From the NCBI RefSeq assembly GCF_030317035.1, contig NZ_JASZYK010000003.1:434001-498000 (forward strand): 64,000 nt of DNA. The letters run 5' to 3'. The translations under genes and the position numbers were made by a program. The notes under the pieces were generated by a model. It was given only the letters and a program-made list of their open reading frames with translations. It was not told where the DNA came from and did no database searches. Below, piece by piece: positions 7,996 through 17,245 of the stretch; positions within the stretch are counted from its first letter, which is position 1, and the number at the start of each line of letters is the position of its first letter. The stretch comes from Variovorax sp. J22G73. Lineage in GTDB: Bacteria > Pseudomonadota > Gammaproteobacteria > Burkholderiales > Burkholderiaceae_C.

Positions 7996-9189
7996 ATGAA
8001 TCCCCTCAAGAAGCATCACCTGGCGGTCGTCACGACTGCCGTTGCGGTGGTCGTTGCCGGCAGCGCGTTTTGGAAGCATGGTTCCGAAGCGCATGCCCAA
8101 GCCGCCGCCGCACTCCCCACCGTCAAGTACCGGCCGGCGCTGCAGCGTTCGGTATCGGACTCGCAGGACTACACGGGCCGGCTCGAACCCGTGGACCTCG
8201 TCGACGTGCGCGCCAGGGCACCGGGAACGCTGCTGGCGGTGCACTTCAAGCCCGGCCAGCATGTTCGCCAGGGCGAGGTTCTCTTCACCATCGACCCGGC
8301 GCCCTTCGAGACCCAGGTGCAGCAAGCCCAGGCCACGCTGGCAGGCGTCGAAGCACGGCAGCGGCTCGCAGACACCGAGCGCGCACGCGGACAGCGGCTG
8401 CTCGAATCGAACTCGATCGCGCGCAGGGAGTTCGACACGCTGGACAACGCCGCACGCGAGGCCGCCGCGTCGCTGAAGGGGGCACAGGCCGCGCTCGCGC
8501 AGGCCCGGTTGCAGCTCGGCTACACCCAGGTCCGCGCGCCCATCGCCGGGCGCATCTCCCGCGCCGAAGTCACCGCGGGCAATGTGGTGACAGCGGGCGG
8601 CGAAGCGACCCCGCTCACGCGGATCGTTTCCGACGCCAAGCTCTATGCGTCCTTCAACGTGGACGAGCAGAGCTACCTGCAGATCGTCGCGCCCTCGCTC
8701 AGGGCCGGCACGCAGCCGGTGGTGAAGGTCGGCCTTGCGAACGACGCCGGCTTTCCCTACGCGGCGTCCATCGAAGCGATCGACAACCAGATGGACACCC
8801 GTTCGGGAACCGTGCGGGTCCGCGCGCGCATCGACAAGGTGAACCCCGAGATGCTTCCCGGTCTTCGGGCGCGCATTCGGCTGCAGGGCGGCGCGCCGTA
8901 CGACGCCGTGCTGGTGGACGAGGCCGTCGTCGGCACCGACCAGGACCGGAAGTACGTGCTGGTCGTCAATGCACAGAACAAGGTCGAGCGCCGCGTGATC
9001 GACCTTGGCGTGCTGCAGGGAACGCAACGGGTCGTGCGCAGCGGGCTCGCGCCGGGTGCCAGGGTCATCGTGGATGGCGCGTTTCGCGCGCCGCCGGGTG
9101 CGTCGGTGTCCGCCGTCGCGGCAGAGGCGCCCGCGGGCTCCGCGACCCCGGAGGCTTCCATCGACGCCGCCCAGGGAGGCCGCTCGTGA
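7996..9189 (+). CDS. RND efflux periplasmic adaptor (membrane fusion protein)
   Basis: 397 residues, an HlyD/AcrA-type adaptor. An N-terminal membrane anchor (LAVVTTAVAVVVAGSAF) is followed by a lipoyl half-motif (YTGRLEPVDLVDVRARAPG, FKPGQHVRQGEVLFTIDPAP), a coiled-coil hairpin (about residues 100-165), the second lipoyl half (LGYTQVRAPIAGRISR) and beta-barrel/proximal domains. It bridges the pump and the outer-membrane channel. ATG 7996 is chosen; an in-frame ATG at 7945 would add 17 residues. Its TGA overlaps the GTG start of the pump, showing tight coupling. Confidence 0.92.
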   Translation: MNPLKKHHLAVVTTAVAVVVAGSAFWKHGSEAHAQAAAALPTVKYRPALQRSVSDSQDYTGRLEPVDLVDVRARAPGTLLAVHFKPGQHVRQGEVLFTIDPAPFETQVQQAQATLAGVEARQRLADTERARGQRLLESNSIARREFDTLDNAAREAAASLKGAQAALAQARLQLGYTQVRAPIAGRISRAEVTAGNVVTAGGEATPLTRIVSDAKLYASFNVDEQSYLQIVAPSLRAGTQPVVKVGLANDAGFPYAASIEAIDNQMDTRSGTVRVRARIDKVNPEMLPGLRARIRLQGGAPYDAVLVDEAVVGTDQDRKYVLVVNAQNKVERRVIDLGVLQGTQRVVRSGLAPGARVIVDGAFRAPPGASVSAVAAEAPAGSATPEASIDAAQGGRS

Positions 9190-12100
9190 ACATCTCGAAA
9201 TTCTTCATCGACCGGCCGATCTTCGCGGGCGTGCTGTCGGCGCTGATTCTTCTCGCGGGCATCGTGGCGTCGTTCAACATGCCGGTCTCGGAATACCCGC
9301 AGGTCATTCCGCCATCGGTCGTGGTGCACGCGCAGTATCCCGGCGCCAACGCCAAGACCATCGCGGAAACCGTCGCGGCGCCGCTGGAGCAGTCGGTCAA
9401 CGGCGTCGAGGGCATGCTCTACATGGACTCGAAGGCCAGCGGCGACGGCCACCTGTACCTGACCGTGACCTTCAAGCTCGGAACCGATCCGGACAGGGCC
9501 CAGCAGCTGGTGCAGACCCGCGTGTCCCAGGCCCAGGCGCGACTGCCCGAGGACGTGCAGCGCCTGGGGGTCACCGCGGTCAAGAACCTGCCGATGATCA
9601 CCATCGCCGTGCACATGGTGTCGCCGAAGGGCACCTACGACAACAACTACATCAGCAACTACGCCATCCTGCACGTGAAGGACCGGCTGGCCCGCATCAC
9701 GGGCGTCGGCGACGTGGCGATCTGGGGGCCCGGCGGCTACGCCATGCGTGTGTGGCTGGACCCGGCCGCCCTGGCCGAGCGCGGACTCAGCGCGAACGAT
9801 GTCGCCAGCGCCATCCGGCGCCAGAACATCCAGGCCGCGGTCGGAACCATCGGCAGCGCACCCACTTCCGCGGACACTGCCTTCCAGCTCAACGTGAATG
9901 CCGACGGCCGCCTCAAGTCGCCCGAGGAGTTCAAGGGCATCGTCATCAAGTCCGACGCGCGGGGCGCGATCACGCGCCTGGGCGACGTGGCGCGCGTGGA
10001 GCTCGGCGCGGAAGACTACGGAATTCGCGCCACGCTGGACAACGCGCCCGCCGTCGCCGTGACCGTGCAGGAAGCCCCCGGCGCGAACTCGCTGCAGATT
10101 TCGCGCGACGTGCACAAGGCCATGAAGGAGCTCGAGAAGGATTTTCCGGAAGACGTGGTCTACCGCATCGTCTATGAGCCCAGCCGCGCGGTCCAGTCCG
10201 GCATCGACGCGGTCATCGAGACGCTGCTCGAATCCGTGGCGCTGGTGGTGCTGGTCGTGTTCCTCTTCCTGCAGACCTGGCGCGCTTCCCTCATTCCGCT
10301 GGTCGCGGTTCCCATCTCGATCGTCGGTACCTTCACCTTCCTGCTGCTGGCGGGCTACTCCATCAACACGCTGTCGCTGTTCGGCCTGGTGGTGGCCATC
10401 GGCATCGTGGTCGACGACGCCATCGTGGTGGTGGAGAACGTGGAGCGCAACATCGCGCGCGGCCTCAGCCCGCGGGAGGCCACCTACCAGGCGATGCGCG
10501 AGGTGAGCGGGCCCATCGTCGCCATCGCGCTGACGCTGTCCGCCGTGTTTCTTCCGCTGGCGTTCCTCAGCGGCCTGACCGGGGAGTTCTACAAGCAGTT
10601 CGCGGTCACCATCGCCATTTCCACGCTCATCTCGGCGGTGAACTCGCTGACGCTGTCCCCGGCGCTGTCGGCGCTGCTGCTGAAGGGGCATGCAGACGCG
10701 TCCGACGCCGTGACCCGGGTCACGCAGAAGGTGTTCGGCCGCTTCTTCGGTCGCTTCAACCGCACGTTCGATCGCGGCTCGCAGGCCTACGGAGGAAGCG
10801 TGGGCCGGCTGCTGCGGCACAAGGGCGCCTTGCTCGCCGTCTACGCGGTGTTGCTGGGCGGAACCTGGTGGCTCACCGGCCATGTTCCGGGCGGTTTCGT
10901 TCCCGCGCAGGACAAGGAGTACCTCGTGAGCCTGGCGCAGTTGCCCGAGGGCTCCACGCTGGACCGCACCGAAGCGACCATGAACAAGATGAACGCCGCG
11001 GCGCTCAAGCACCCTGCCGTCATGGGCACGTCGAGCTACAGCGGCCTTTCGATCAATGGCGTGACGAAGAGCTCGAGCACCGCGCTGTCGTTCGTGCTGC
11101 TCAAGCCGTTCAAGGACCGCAAGGGCATCAGCGCCGACCAGGTCGCGGCCGACCTGGGCCGTGAGTTCGGCAGCATCGGCCACGCCTTCACCGGCATCTT
11201 TCCGCCGCCGCCGGTCTATGGCCTGGGAACGCTGGGCGGGTTCAAGCTGCAGATCGAAGACCGGGCGGACCTGGGCTACGACGCGCTCTACAAGGCCACG
11301 CAGGCCTTCATCAAGAAGGCGTCCGAGGCGCCGGAGCTCGGCGCGCTTTTCTCGACCTACACCGTGAACGCGCCGCAGCTGAAGGTGGACATCGACCGCG
11401 CCAAGGCGCAGCAGCTGGGCGTGGACACGCCGGCCGCTTTCAGCGCCTTGCAGGCGTTTCTCGGTTCCTACTACGTCAACGACTTCAACTTCCTGGGGCG
11501 GGTGTACCAGGTGCGCATGCAGGCCGACAGCCAGTTCCGTTCCAGGCCGGACGACATCGGGCAGCTGCATGTGCGCAGCGACTCGGGCCAGATGGTTCCG
11601 CTCGCGTCGTTCGCGAAGGTCAGCCAGACCTACGGCCCCGACCAGGTCACCCGCTACAACGGGTTCACCTCCGCCGACGTCGGTGGCAGCCCCGCGCCGG
11701 GCTATTCGTCGGACCAGGCGATGGCCGCCATCGAGCGGGTCGCGGCCGCGACCTTGCCGCCGGGCATGACGTTCGAATGGACCGACCTGACCTACCAGCA
11801 GATCATTGCCGGCAACAGCGCCGTCTGGATTCTTCCGCTCTGCGTGCTGCTGGTGTTCTTCGTGCTGGCTGCCCAGTACGAGAGCCTGACGCTGCCGCTG
11901 GCCATCATCCTGATCATTCCGATGAGCATCTTCTCCGCGCTGCTCGGCGTCTGGCTCATGAAGGGTGACAACAACATCTTCACGCAGATCGGGCTGATCG
12001 TGCTCGTCGGCCTGGCGTCGAAGAACGCCATCCTGATCGTCGAGTTCGCACGCGAACTGGAGATGGCGGGAATGCCGACGCTGAAGGCCGTGGTCGAGGC

Positions 12101-12392
12101 GTGCCGCCTGCGGCTGCGCCCCATCCTGATGACCTCGCTGGCCTTCATCATGGGCGTGATCCCGCTCGCGCTGTCGACCGGAGCGGGTGCGGAAATGCGC
12201 CAGGCCATGGGCATTTCCGTGTTCTTCGGAATGATCGGCGTCACGCTGTTCGGCCTGTTCCTGACGCCGCTCTTCTATGTGCTCGCCCGGGCGCTCGGGG
12301 GAGGAAAGCCGCTGCGGTCCGCAACGCACCACGAGGCACCCGCGGTCGTCCCTCGTCACCTCGAACTGCAGCAGCCGGAGGCCCAGGCATGA
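9186..12392 (+). CDS. RND efflux pump inner-membrane transporter, AcrB/MexB type
   Basis: 1068 residues, normal length for a hydrophobe/amphiphile efflux RND pump. Opening NISKFFIDRPIFAGVLS is the first membrane helix; two large periplasmic loops and 12 membrane segments follow. Proton-relay residues Asp410 and Asp411 lie in IVVDDAIVVVENV, equivalent to AcrB Asp407/408. The start is GTG 9186 overlapping the adaptor stop; the much longer frame upstream is a shadow. Homotrimer, drives export of drugs or organic compounds with proton influx. Substrate range is not predictable, though the downstream Old Yellow Enzyme hints at electrophilic xenobiotics. Confidence 0.93.
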   Translation: MNISKFFIDRPIFAGVLSALILLAGIVASFNMPVSEYPQVIPPSVVVHAQYPGANAKTIAETVAAPLEQSVNGVEGMLYMDSKASGDGHLYLTVTFKLGTDPDRAQQLVQTRVSQAQARLPEDVQRLGVTAVKNLPMITIAVHMVSPKGTYDNNYISNYAILHVKDRLARITGVGDVAIWGPGGYAMRVWLDPAALAERGLSANDVASAIRRQNIQAAVGTIGSAPTSADTAFQLNVNADGRLKSPEEFKGIVIKSDARGAITRLGDVARVELGAEDYGIRATLDNAPAVAVTVQEAPGANSLQISRDVHKAMKELEKDFPEDVVYRIVYEPSRAVQSGIDAVIETLLESVALVVLVVFLFLQTWRASLIPLVAVPISIVGTFTFLLLAGYSINTLSLFGLVVAIGIVVDDAIVVVENVERNIARGLSPREATYQAMREVSGPIVAIALTLSAVFLPLAFLSGLTGEFYKQFAVTIAISTLISAVNSLTLSPALSALLLKGHADASDAVTRVTQKVFGRFFGRFNRTFDRGSQAYGGSVGRLLRHKGALLAVYAVLLGGTWWLTGHVPGGFVPAQDKEYLVSLAQLPEGSTLDRTEATMNKMNAAALKHPAVMGTSSYSGLSINGVTKSSSTALSFVLLKPFKDRKGISADQVAADLGREFGSIGHAFTGIFPPPPVYGLGTLGGFKLQIEDRADLGYDALYKATQAFIKKASEAPELGALFSTYTVNAPQLKVDIDRAKAQQLGVDTPAAFSALQAFLGSYYVNDFNFLGRVYQVRMQADSQFRSRPDDIGQLHVRSDSGQMVPLASFAKVSQTYGPDQVTRYNGFTSADVGGSPAPGYSSDQAMAAIERVAAATLPPGMTFEWTDLTYQQIIAGNSAVWILPLCVLLVFFVLAAQYESLTLPLAIILIIPMSIFSALLGVWLMKGDNNIFTQIGLIVLVGLASKNAILIVEFARELEMAGMPTLKAVVEACRLRLRPILMTSLAFIMGVIPLALSTGAGAEMRQAMGISVFFGMIGVTLFGLFLTPLFYVLARALGGGKPLRSATHHEAPAVVPRHLELQQPEAQA

Positions 12393-13942
12393 GCTACCCC
12401 ACCCACGCGATGCTGCTCGTGGGCCGAGCAGCCCGCGCAGCCCGAGCCGCCCGAGTGCCCGGAAGCGCGCTTGCCATGGCCGCCACTTTGTTCCTGCTGT
12501 CCGCGTGCTCTCTCGTGCCCGTCGAGCATCGCCCGGTCATCGACGTTCCCGCGAACTTCGCGGCGTACGACAACCACCCGCTCGCGTTGCAGCCGGCGGA
12601 AAGCCCAGGCCGCTGGCGCCCGGCCGAGCCCGCCGACCAGCAGGCGCCTTCACCGTGGTGGGGCGTCTTCGGCGACCCGGTGCTCGTGCAGCTCGAAGAA
12701 GAGGCGCTCAAGGCCAACCCCGATGTGTCCATCGCCATGGCGAGGCTCAAGCAGGCGCGCGCGTTGGTCACGCAAAGCGAAGCGGCGCAACTGCCCGAAG
12801 CGAGCGCAGGGTTCGGTCCCACGCGACAGCGCACCAGCGGTGCAGCCGCGGGGCGCGGAGACGGCGCGCCGGGATCTGCGCAAACCCTTTGGCGCGCGCA
12901 GGCCTCCGTGGCCTACGAGGTCGACCTCTTCGGGCGGGTTTCATCGGGCGTTGCCGCCGCACGGGCCGATGCAGATCGGCAGCAGGCACTGGCACACCAG
13001 ATGCTGCTGCTCGTCCAGGCCGACGTCGCCAAGGCGTACTTCAGCGTGCGCCAACTGGAATGCGAACTTCGCCTGCTGCGGGACACCGTGAAGCTGAGGG
13101 AAGACGCCCTGTCGCTGCTGGAGCGAAAGCTCGGTGCGGGCGCCGCGGCCCCTTACGTTGTCGACCAGGCGAAGACGGAGTTGTTCTCGGCCCGTTCGGC
13201 GCAACTGGCGGTGGAGCAGCAGCAGGCGCTGGCGTCGCATGCCCTGGCCATCTTGCTGGGCAAGCCGCCGGCGGCGTTGTCCGTCGAGGCGCTGCCGCTC
13301 GAGAACGTCGCGGTTCGGCTGCCGCCGGGCATGCCATCGACGTTGTTGGAGCGCCGGCCGGACATTGCCGCCGCCGAGCGCGCCATGACGGCGGAGAACG
13401 CCCGCATCGGCGTCGCGAAGGCCGCGTTCTTTCCGTCGCTTTCGCTGACGGGGTCGTTGGGCTACGAGTCGGCCGAACTGGGAAACCTGGCCAGTTGGTC
13501 GCAGCGGACGTTCCTGCTGGGGCCGCTGGTGGGAACCGCCCTGGGCATGCCCATCTTCGATGGCGGCAGGCGAAGCGCCGAGGTGGCCCGCGTGCGCGGC
13601 GTGTACGAGGAGCGGGTCGCCGAGTACCGCAAGACGGTGCTCCAGGCCTTCCGCGAGGTCGAGGACTCGCTGGTTTCGATACGGACCCTCGACGCGCGAA
13701 TTCTCCAATTGCGGGGAGCGGAAGACGCGTCGTCCGGCGTAGCGCAATCGGCCAGGGCGAGATTCGACGAAGGGGATGTCGACTACCTCGTCGTGGTGGA
13801 CGCCGAGCGCACCCGCTTGCGCAGCCGGCAGTCGCGCATCCAGTTCGAAGGCGAGCGCGCACGCGCGACCGTCGACTTGGTCAAGGCGCTCGGCGGTGGC
13901 TGGGAGCTTTCCACGGACGGCCAGTCCGGCGCCAACGGCTGA
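12389..13942 (+). CDS. NodT-family RND outer-membrane lipoprotein
   Basis: 517 residues. A lipobox LLSAC with Cys40 follows a long n-region, so the protein is likely lipidated. Typical OprM-type features follow: PSPWWGVFGDPVLVQLEEEAL, LFGRVSSGVAAARADADRQ, LLERRPDIAAAERAMTAENARIGVAKAAFFPSLSLTG and the C-terminal coiled coil. It forms the trimeric outer-membrane exit duct for the upstream pump. ATG 12389 overlaps the pump's TGA. The arginine/alanine-rich leader (RAARAARAAR) is unusual; ATG 12476 is a possible alternative but would leave only ten residues before the lipid Cys. Confidence 0.9.
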   Translation: MSYPTHAMLLVGRAARAARAARVPGSALAMAATLFLLSACSLVPVEHRPVIDVPANFAAYDNHPLALQPAESPGRWRPAEPADQQAPSPWWGVFGDPVLVQLEEEALKANPDVSIAMARLKQARALVTQSEAAQLPEASAGFGPTRQRTSGAAAGRGDGAPGSAQTLWRAQASVAYEVDLFGRVSSGVAAARADADRQQALAHQMLLLVQADVAKAYFSVRQLECELRLLRDTVKLREDALSLLERKLGAGAAAPYVVDQAKTELFSARSAQLAVEQQQALASHALAILLGKPPAALSVEALPLENVAVRLPPGMPSTLLERRPDIAAAERAMTAENARIGVAKAAFFPSLSLTGSLGYESAELGNLASWSQRTFLLGPLVGTALGMPIFDGGRRSAEVARVRGVYEERVAEYRKTVLQAFREVEDSLVSIRTLDARILQLRGAEDASSGVAQSARARFDEGDVDYLVVVDAERTRLRSRQSRIQFEGERARATVDLVKALGGGWELSTDGQSGANG

Positions 13943-14024
13943 TCCGAAAGCGCGCAGGAGGCGGCCACAAGGCCGCCCATCCACTCGCGGGCGCGAGCCC
14001 TCTTAATTTTTCTGGAGTTTTTCC

Positions 14025-15113
14025 GTGTCTGTTTCCGATCTGTTCAAACCGCTCACGCTGCTGCATGGCCCGGCAATGCGAAACCGCTTCATGCTGGCGC
14101 CGCTGACCAACCAGCAAAGCGAACTCGACGGCACGGCGTCCGTGCACGACCACTTCTGGATGGAACAGCTGTCGCAGAGCGGCTATGCGTTGGTCCAGAC
14201 CTGTGCCACGACCGTGGAAGCAGGTGGCATCGCGTTCGCGCGGCAGCTGGGCATCCACAGCGATGACCATCTGCCAGGCCTGGCCCGCATGGCCATGACC
14301 CTGCGGGACGGCGGGGGCCTTTCCGCGGTGCAGTTGCACCACGCAGGCCACCGTGCCAACCCGCTGCTGGGAGGAATCCCGGCGCCTGCCTCCAGCGGCA
14401 CCTTGCCGGGCATCCGCGCGATCTCGACGGAAGCAGTGGAGCGAATTCGCGACAGCTTCATCGCCGCCGCGAAACGCGCGCAGCGGGCCGGCTTCGACGG
14501 CGTCGCGGTGCATGGCGCGTTCGGCTGGATCCTCTCGGAGTTCATGTCGCCTCACCTGAACGACCGCATGGACAGGTACGGCGGCAGCCTGGAGAACCGG
14601 GCGCGCCTGACCCTGGAAGTGATCGAAGGCATCCGCCGGGAATGCGGTGCCGGCTTCCAGATCGGCTGGCGGCTGTCGATCGAGCGCTACGGGCTGCGCC
14701 TGGAGGAACTGCGCGAGGTCACCGCGTACATCTTCGATCGCGAGCTGATCGACTACCTCGACCTTGCCTTGTGGGACTCTGCCCAGGTCGTGGGGGAGGG
14801 GCCGTTTCGCGGCAAGACCATGCTGAGCCTGTTCACCGGGTTGCCTCGCAAGGGCGTTCGGCTGGGAACCGCCGGCAAGATCATGAGCGCCCGGCGCGCC
14901 GGCGAGTTGCTGGACGAGGGCTGCGACTTCGTGTTGATTGCCAGGGCCGGCATCCTGCAGCGGGACTTTCCCCTGCAGGTCAGGGCCGATGCGGCGTACG
15001 ACAGTCCGCCGCTGCCGGTGCCGGCCGAGTACCTGCGCAAGGGCGGGCTGAGCGAGCGTTTCATCGACCACATGCGGGGATGGCAGACCTTCGTCTTGCA
15101 TGGCTCGCGATAA
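14025..15113 (+). CDS. NADH:flavin oxidoreductase, Old Yellow Enzyme family
   Basis: 362 residues forming an FMN-binding TIM barrel. It has the substrate-ligand motif QLHHAGHRAN, the barrel signature YGGSLENRARLTLEVIEGIR and the C-terminal phosphate-binding AGKIMSARRAGELL. The start is GTG 14025 with TGGAG eight bases upstream. Enzymes of this family reduce activated C=C bonds in enals, enones or nitro-esters. It follows the RND operon on the same strand after 82 bases, so reduction plus export of electrophiles is a reasonable inference. The stop codon TAA is inside the first unit of a heptamer tandem repeat. Confidence 0.87.
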   Translation: MSVSDLFKPLTLLHGPAMRNRFMLAPLTNQQSELDGTASVHDHFWMEQLSQSGYALVQTCATTVEAGGIAFARQLGIHSDDHLPGLARMAMTLRDGGGLSAVQLHHAGHRANPLLGGIPAPASSGTLPGIRAISTEAVERIRDSFIAAAKRAQRAGFDGVAVHGAFGWILSEFMSPHLNDRMDRYGGSLENRARLTLEVIEGIRRECGAGFQIGWRLSIERYGLRLEELREVTAYIFDRELIDYLDLALWDSAQVVGEGPFRGKTMLSLFTGLPRKGVRLGTAGKIMSARRAGELLDEGCDFVLIARAGILQRDFPLQVRADAAYDSPPLPVPAEYLRKGGLSERFIDHMRGWQTFVLHGSR

Positions 15114-15190
15114 GCGATAAGCGATAAGCGATAGGCGATAGGCGATAGGCGATAGGCGATAGGCGCGAGGCGCGAGGCGCGAGGCGCGAG
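15107..15190. repeat. heptamer tandem array, 12 uninterrupted copies
   Basis: Twelve head-to-tail 7-mers: three GCGATAA, then five GCGATAG, then four GCGCGAG. The variants are grouped in blocks rather than mixed, which fits recent slippage expansion with point changes fixed in between. The first unit supplies the stop codon of the Old Yellow Enzyme gene. The array lies about 110 bases before the hydrolase start. There is no dyad symmetry and no spacer, so it is not a CRISPR. Confidence 0.95.
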
Positions 15191-15301
15191 GGCGCAACCC
15201 GGCACCTGCATTGCACCTGAAACACGCGCCCCCCCTGCTGCAACGCCCACGCAACGCCCGGCACCCACAGTGAAGGCTCCATTCACCCAGAGGAGTTCTT
15301 C

Positions 15302-16123
15302 ATGAGCAGCATCACCACCGCCGACGGCACCGAGATCTACTACAAGGACTGGGGCAGCGGTCAGCCCGTCGTGTTCAGCCACGGCTGGCCCCTGTCTTCC
15401 GACGCCTTCGAGGACCAGATGTTCGCGCTGGCCTCGCAGGGCTTTCGCTGCATCGCGCACGACCGCCGCGGCCACGGCCGCTCCAGCCAGCCCTGGCAGG
15501 GCAACGACATGGACACCTACGCCGACGACCTGGCCGCGCTGGTGCAGAAGCTCGACCTGAAGGACGCCATTCACGTCGGCCACTCGACCGGCGGCGGCGA
15601 GGTGGCGCGCTACATCGGCCGCCACGGCACCGCGCGCGTGGCCAAGGCGGTGCTCATCGGCGCGGTGCCTCCCCTGATGGTGAAGACGCCGGCCAACCCC
15701 GGCGGCACGCCGCTCGCGGCCTTCGACCAGATCCGCGCGGGCGTGCTGACCGACCGCTCTCAGTTCTGGAAAGACCTGAGCATGCCCTTCTACGGCTACA
15801 ACCGCGCGGGCGCCAAGGTGTCCGAAGGGGTGCGCGAATCGTTCTGGCAGCAGGGCATGGCGGCGGGCATGCCGGCCTCGTACTTCTGCGTGAAGGCTTT
15901 CTCGGAAACCGACCTCACCGACGACCTGAAGAAGTTCGACGTGCCCACGCTCGTCCTGCACGGCGACGACGACCAGATCGTGCCCATCGCCGACTCGGCG
16001 CTGCTGTCGGCCGAACTGGTGAAGGGCGCGGTGCTGAAGGTCTACCAGGGCGCGCCGCACGGCATGTGCACCACGCGCAAGGACGAGGTGAGCGCGGACC
16101 TGCTGGCCTTCGCCAAAGGGTGA
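15302..16123 (+). CDS. alpha/beta hydrolase, non-heme chloroperoxidase type
   Basis: 273 residues, the usual size of cofactor-free chloroperoxidase/esterase proteins. It opens with [25 protein letters not shown] (oxyanion-hole HGW). The nucleophile is Ser95 in GHSTGG, the acid is in [10 protein letters not shown], and the catalytic His is in GAPHGM near the C-terminus. A strong AGAGGAG site precedes ATG 15302. It is a cytoplasmic serine hydrolase that in related proteins can form peracids in the presence of peroxide. The physiological substrate is unknown. Confidence 0.9.
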   Translation: MSSITTADGTEIYYKDWGSGQPVVFSHGWPLSSDAFEDQMFALASQGFRCIAHDRRGHGRSSQPWQGNDMDTYADDLAALVQKLDLKDAIHVGHSTGGGEVARYIGRHGTARVAKAVLIGAVPPLMVKTPANPGGTPLAAFDQIRAGVLTDRSQFWKDLSMPFYGYNRAGAKVSEGVRESFWQQGMAAGMPASYFCVKAFSETDLTDDLKKFDVPTLVLHGDDDQIVPIADSALLSAELVKGAVLKVYQGAPHGMCTTRKDEVSADLLAFAKG

Positions 16124-16193
16124 GCGAAGGAATGCACGCACCGGGGCGGCCACGCCCTTGACGCGCGCCGGGGTGCGCCAGATACTCAACCAC

Positions 16194-16757
16194 ATGGTTC
16201 ACCCAGCGTCTTCTTCCTCGTCGTCGTCTTCTTCTTCTTCTTCTCCAGACGCCTCCCAAGACACGCCGACCGACGACGGCGGCCCCGGTGTTGCCGAGCC
16301 CCACACCGCCCAGCTCGACGCCATCTTCGCCGCGCTCTCCGACACCACCCGCCGCACCGTGCTCGAGACGCTGGGCCGGCGCAGCCTGAGCGTGACAGAG
16401 CTGGCCGAGCCGCACGGCATGTCGCTCACCGGCTTCATGAAGCATCTGCGCGTGCTGGAAGACGCCGGCCTCATCTCCCGCACCAAGGAGGGCCGCGTCG
16501 TGCGCTGCGAGCTCTCGCCCCGGCCCATGCAGGAGGCAGCGGTGTGGCTGTCGCGCTACGAGAAGTTCTGGAGCGGACGCCTCGACGCGCTGGCGCGCTT
16601 TCTCGACCCGCAGGAGCAAACCGAATGGCCCAACCCCCTTCCGCAGGCGCAGGCACAGGTACAGCCGCAGCCGAGCGCCCCTCGCTCACCCTCCGCCGGC
16701 ACTACCGCGCCACCGCCGACAAGGTCTGGCGCGCGTGGACCGACCCGCAAGCGCTGA
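16194..16757 (+). CDS. ArsR-family helix-turn-helix regulator with poly-Ser leader
   Basis: 187 residues. After a run of 12 serines (residues 6-17) comes a winged helix: QLDAIFAALSDTTRRTVLETL, SVTELAEPHGMSLTGFMKHLRVLEDAGL. Metal-binding cysteines of true ArsR proteins are absent, which fits the subclass paired with AHSA1-like proteins. The reading frame runs 133 bases into the next gene. That tail (QAQAQVQPQPSAPRSPSAG) is compositionally biased and probably not conserved. ATG 16194 is preferred over 16158. Presumed repressor of its neighbour. Confidence 0.82.
   Translation: MVHPASSSSSSSSSSSSPDASQDTPTDDGGPGVAEPHTAQLDAIFAALSDTTRRTVLETLGRRSLSVTELAEPHGMSLTGFMKHLRVLEDAGLISRTKEGRVVRCELSPRPMQEAAVWLSRYEKFWSGRLDALARFLDPQEQTEWPNPLPQAQAQVQPQPSAPRSPSAGTTAPPPTRSGARGPTRKR
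16209..16244 (+). repeat. in-frame serine codon microrepeat
   Basis: Twelve consecutive TCN serine codons (mostly TCT/TCG/TCC) at the start of the ArsR-type gene. Length change by slippage would stay in frame. Confidence 0.85.
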
Positions 16758-17095
16758 AGCACTGGTTCGGGCCGGACGAGATCGTCGCGGTGCCCATCGC
16801 CGAGATCGACCTGCGCGTGGGCGGGCGCTTTCGCGTGGCGATGCTGGCGGCCGACGGCGAAACCCACGACGTGAGCGGCATCTACCTCGAGGTGGAGCCG
16901 CAGCGCAAGCTGGTGTTCAGCTGGGCCTGGCGCAGCACGCCCGAGCGCGAGTCGCGCGTCACCGTGCGCATCGAGCCCGACGACCAGGGCTGCGAGCTGG
17001 TGCTGCTGCACGAGCAGTTCTTCGACGAGGCGGCGCGCGAGGGGCACACGCATGGCTGGTCGGGGGCGCTGGCCAAGCTCGGGAAGTGGTTGTAG
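16625..17095 (+). CDS. SRPBCC / AHSA1-like domain protein
   Basis: 156 residues with the START-like helix-grip fold pattern: LRRHYRATADKVWRAWTDPQALKHWFGP, VGGRFRVAM, KLVFSWAW, and a final helix GHTHGWSGALAKLGKWL. The Gly/Trp pattern near the C-terminus is typical of activator-of-Hsp90-like bacterial proteins. Start ATG 16625 is inside the ArsR-type gene in another frame, so the two are translationally linked. ArsR/SRPBCC pairs are common and usually co-regulated. Ligand unknown. Confidence 0.82.
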   Translation: MAQPPSAGAGTGTAAAERPSLTLRRHYRATADKVWRAWTDPQALKHWFGPDEIVAVPIAEIDLRVGGRFRVAMLAADGETHDVSGIYLEVEPQRKLVFSWAWRSTPERESRVTVRIEPDDQGCELVLLHEQFFDEAAREGHTHGWSGALAKLGKWL

Positions 17096-17245
17096 CCAGC
17101 CCGGAAGGGGCTGCAAATACTTGAAACTGGGTATGTAAGTTTCTGTTGGTATCTGTGATATTCCGGTTGCATTTTATGGACCCGTGAGTTTCTGCAGCGA
17201 TTCATCCCGAATCCGGCAGCCCGGCTCCGCAACCGAGCCGATTTC

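Noticed and set aside
8757-12359. 1200-codon minus-strand open frame opposite the RND pump
   Set aside because: Composition is biased (His, Gln, Arg, Asp) with no motifs, and the plus-strand pump is intact and well conserved.
15107-15190. Possible CRISPR array
   Set aside because: The heptamers are contiguous with no spacers, and no cas genes are present.
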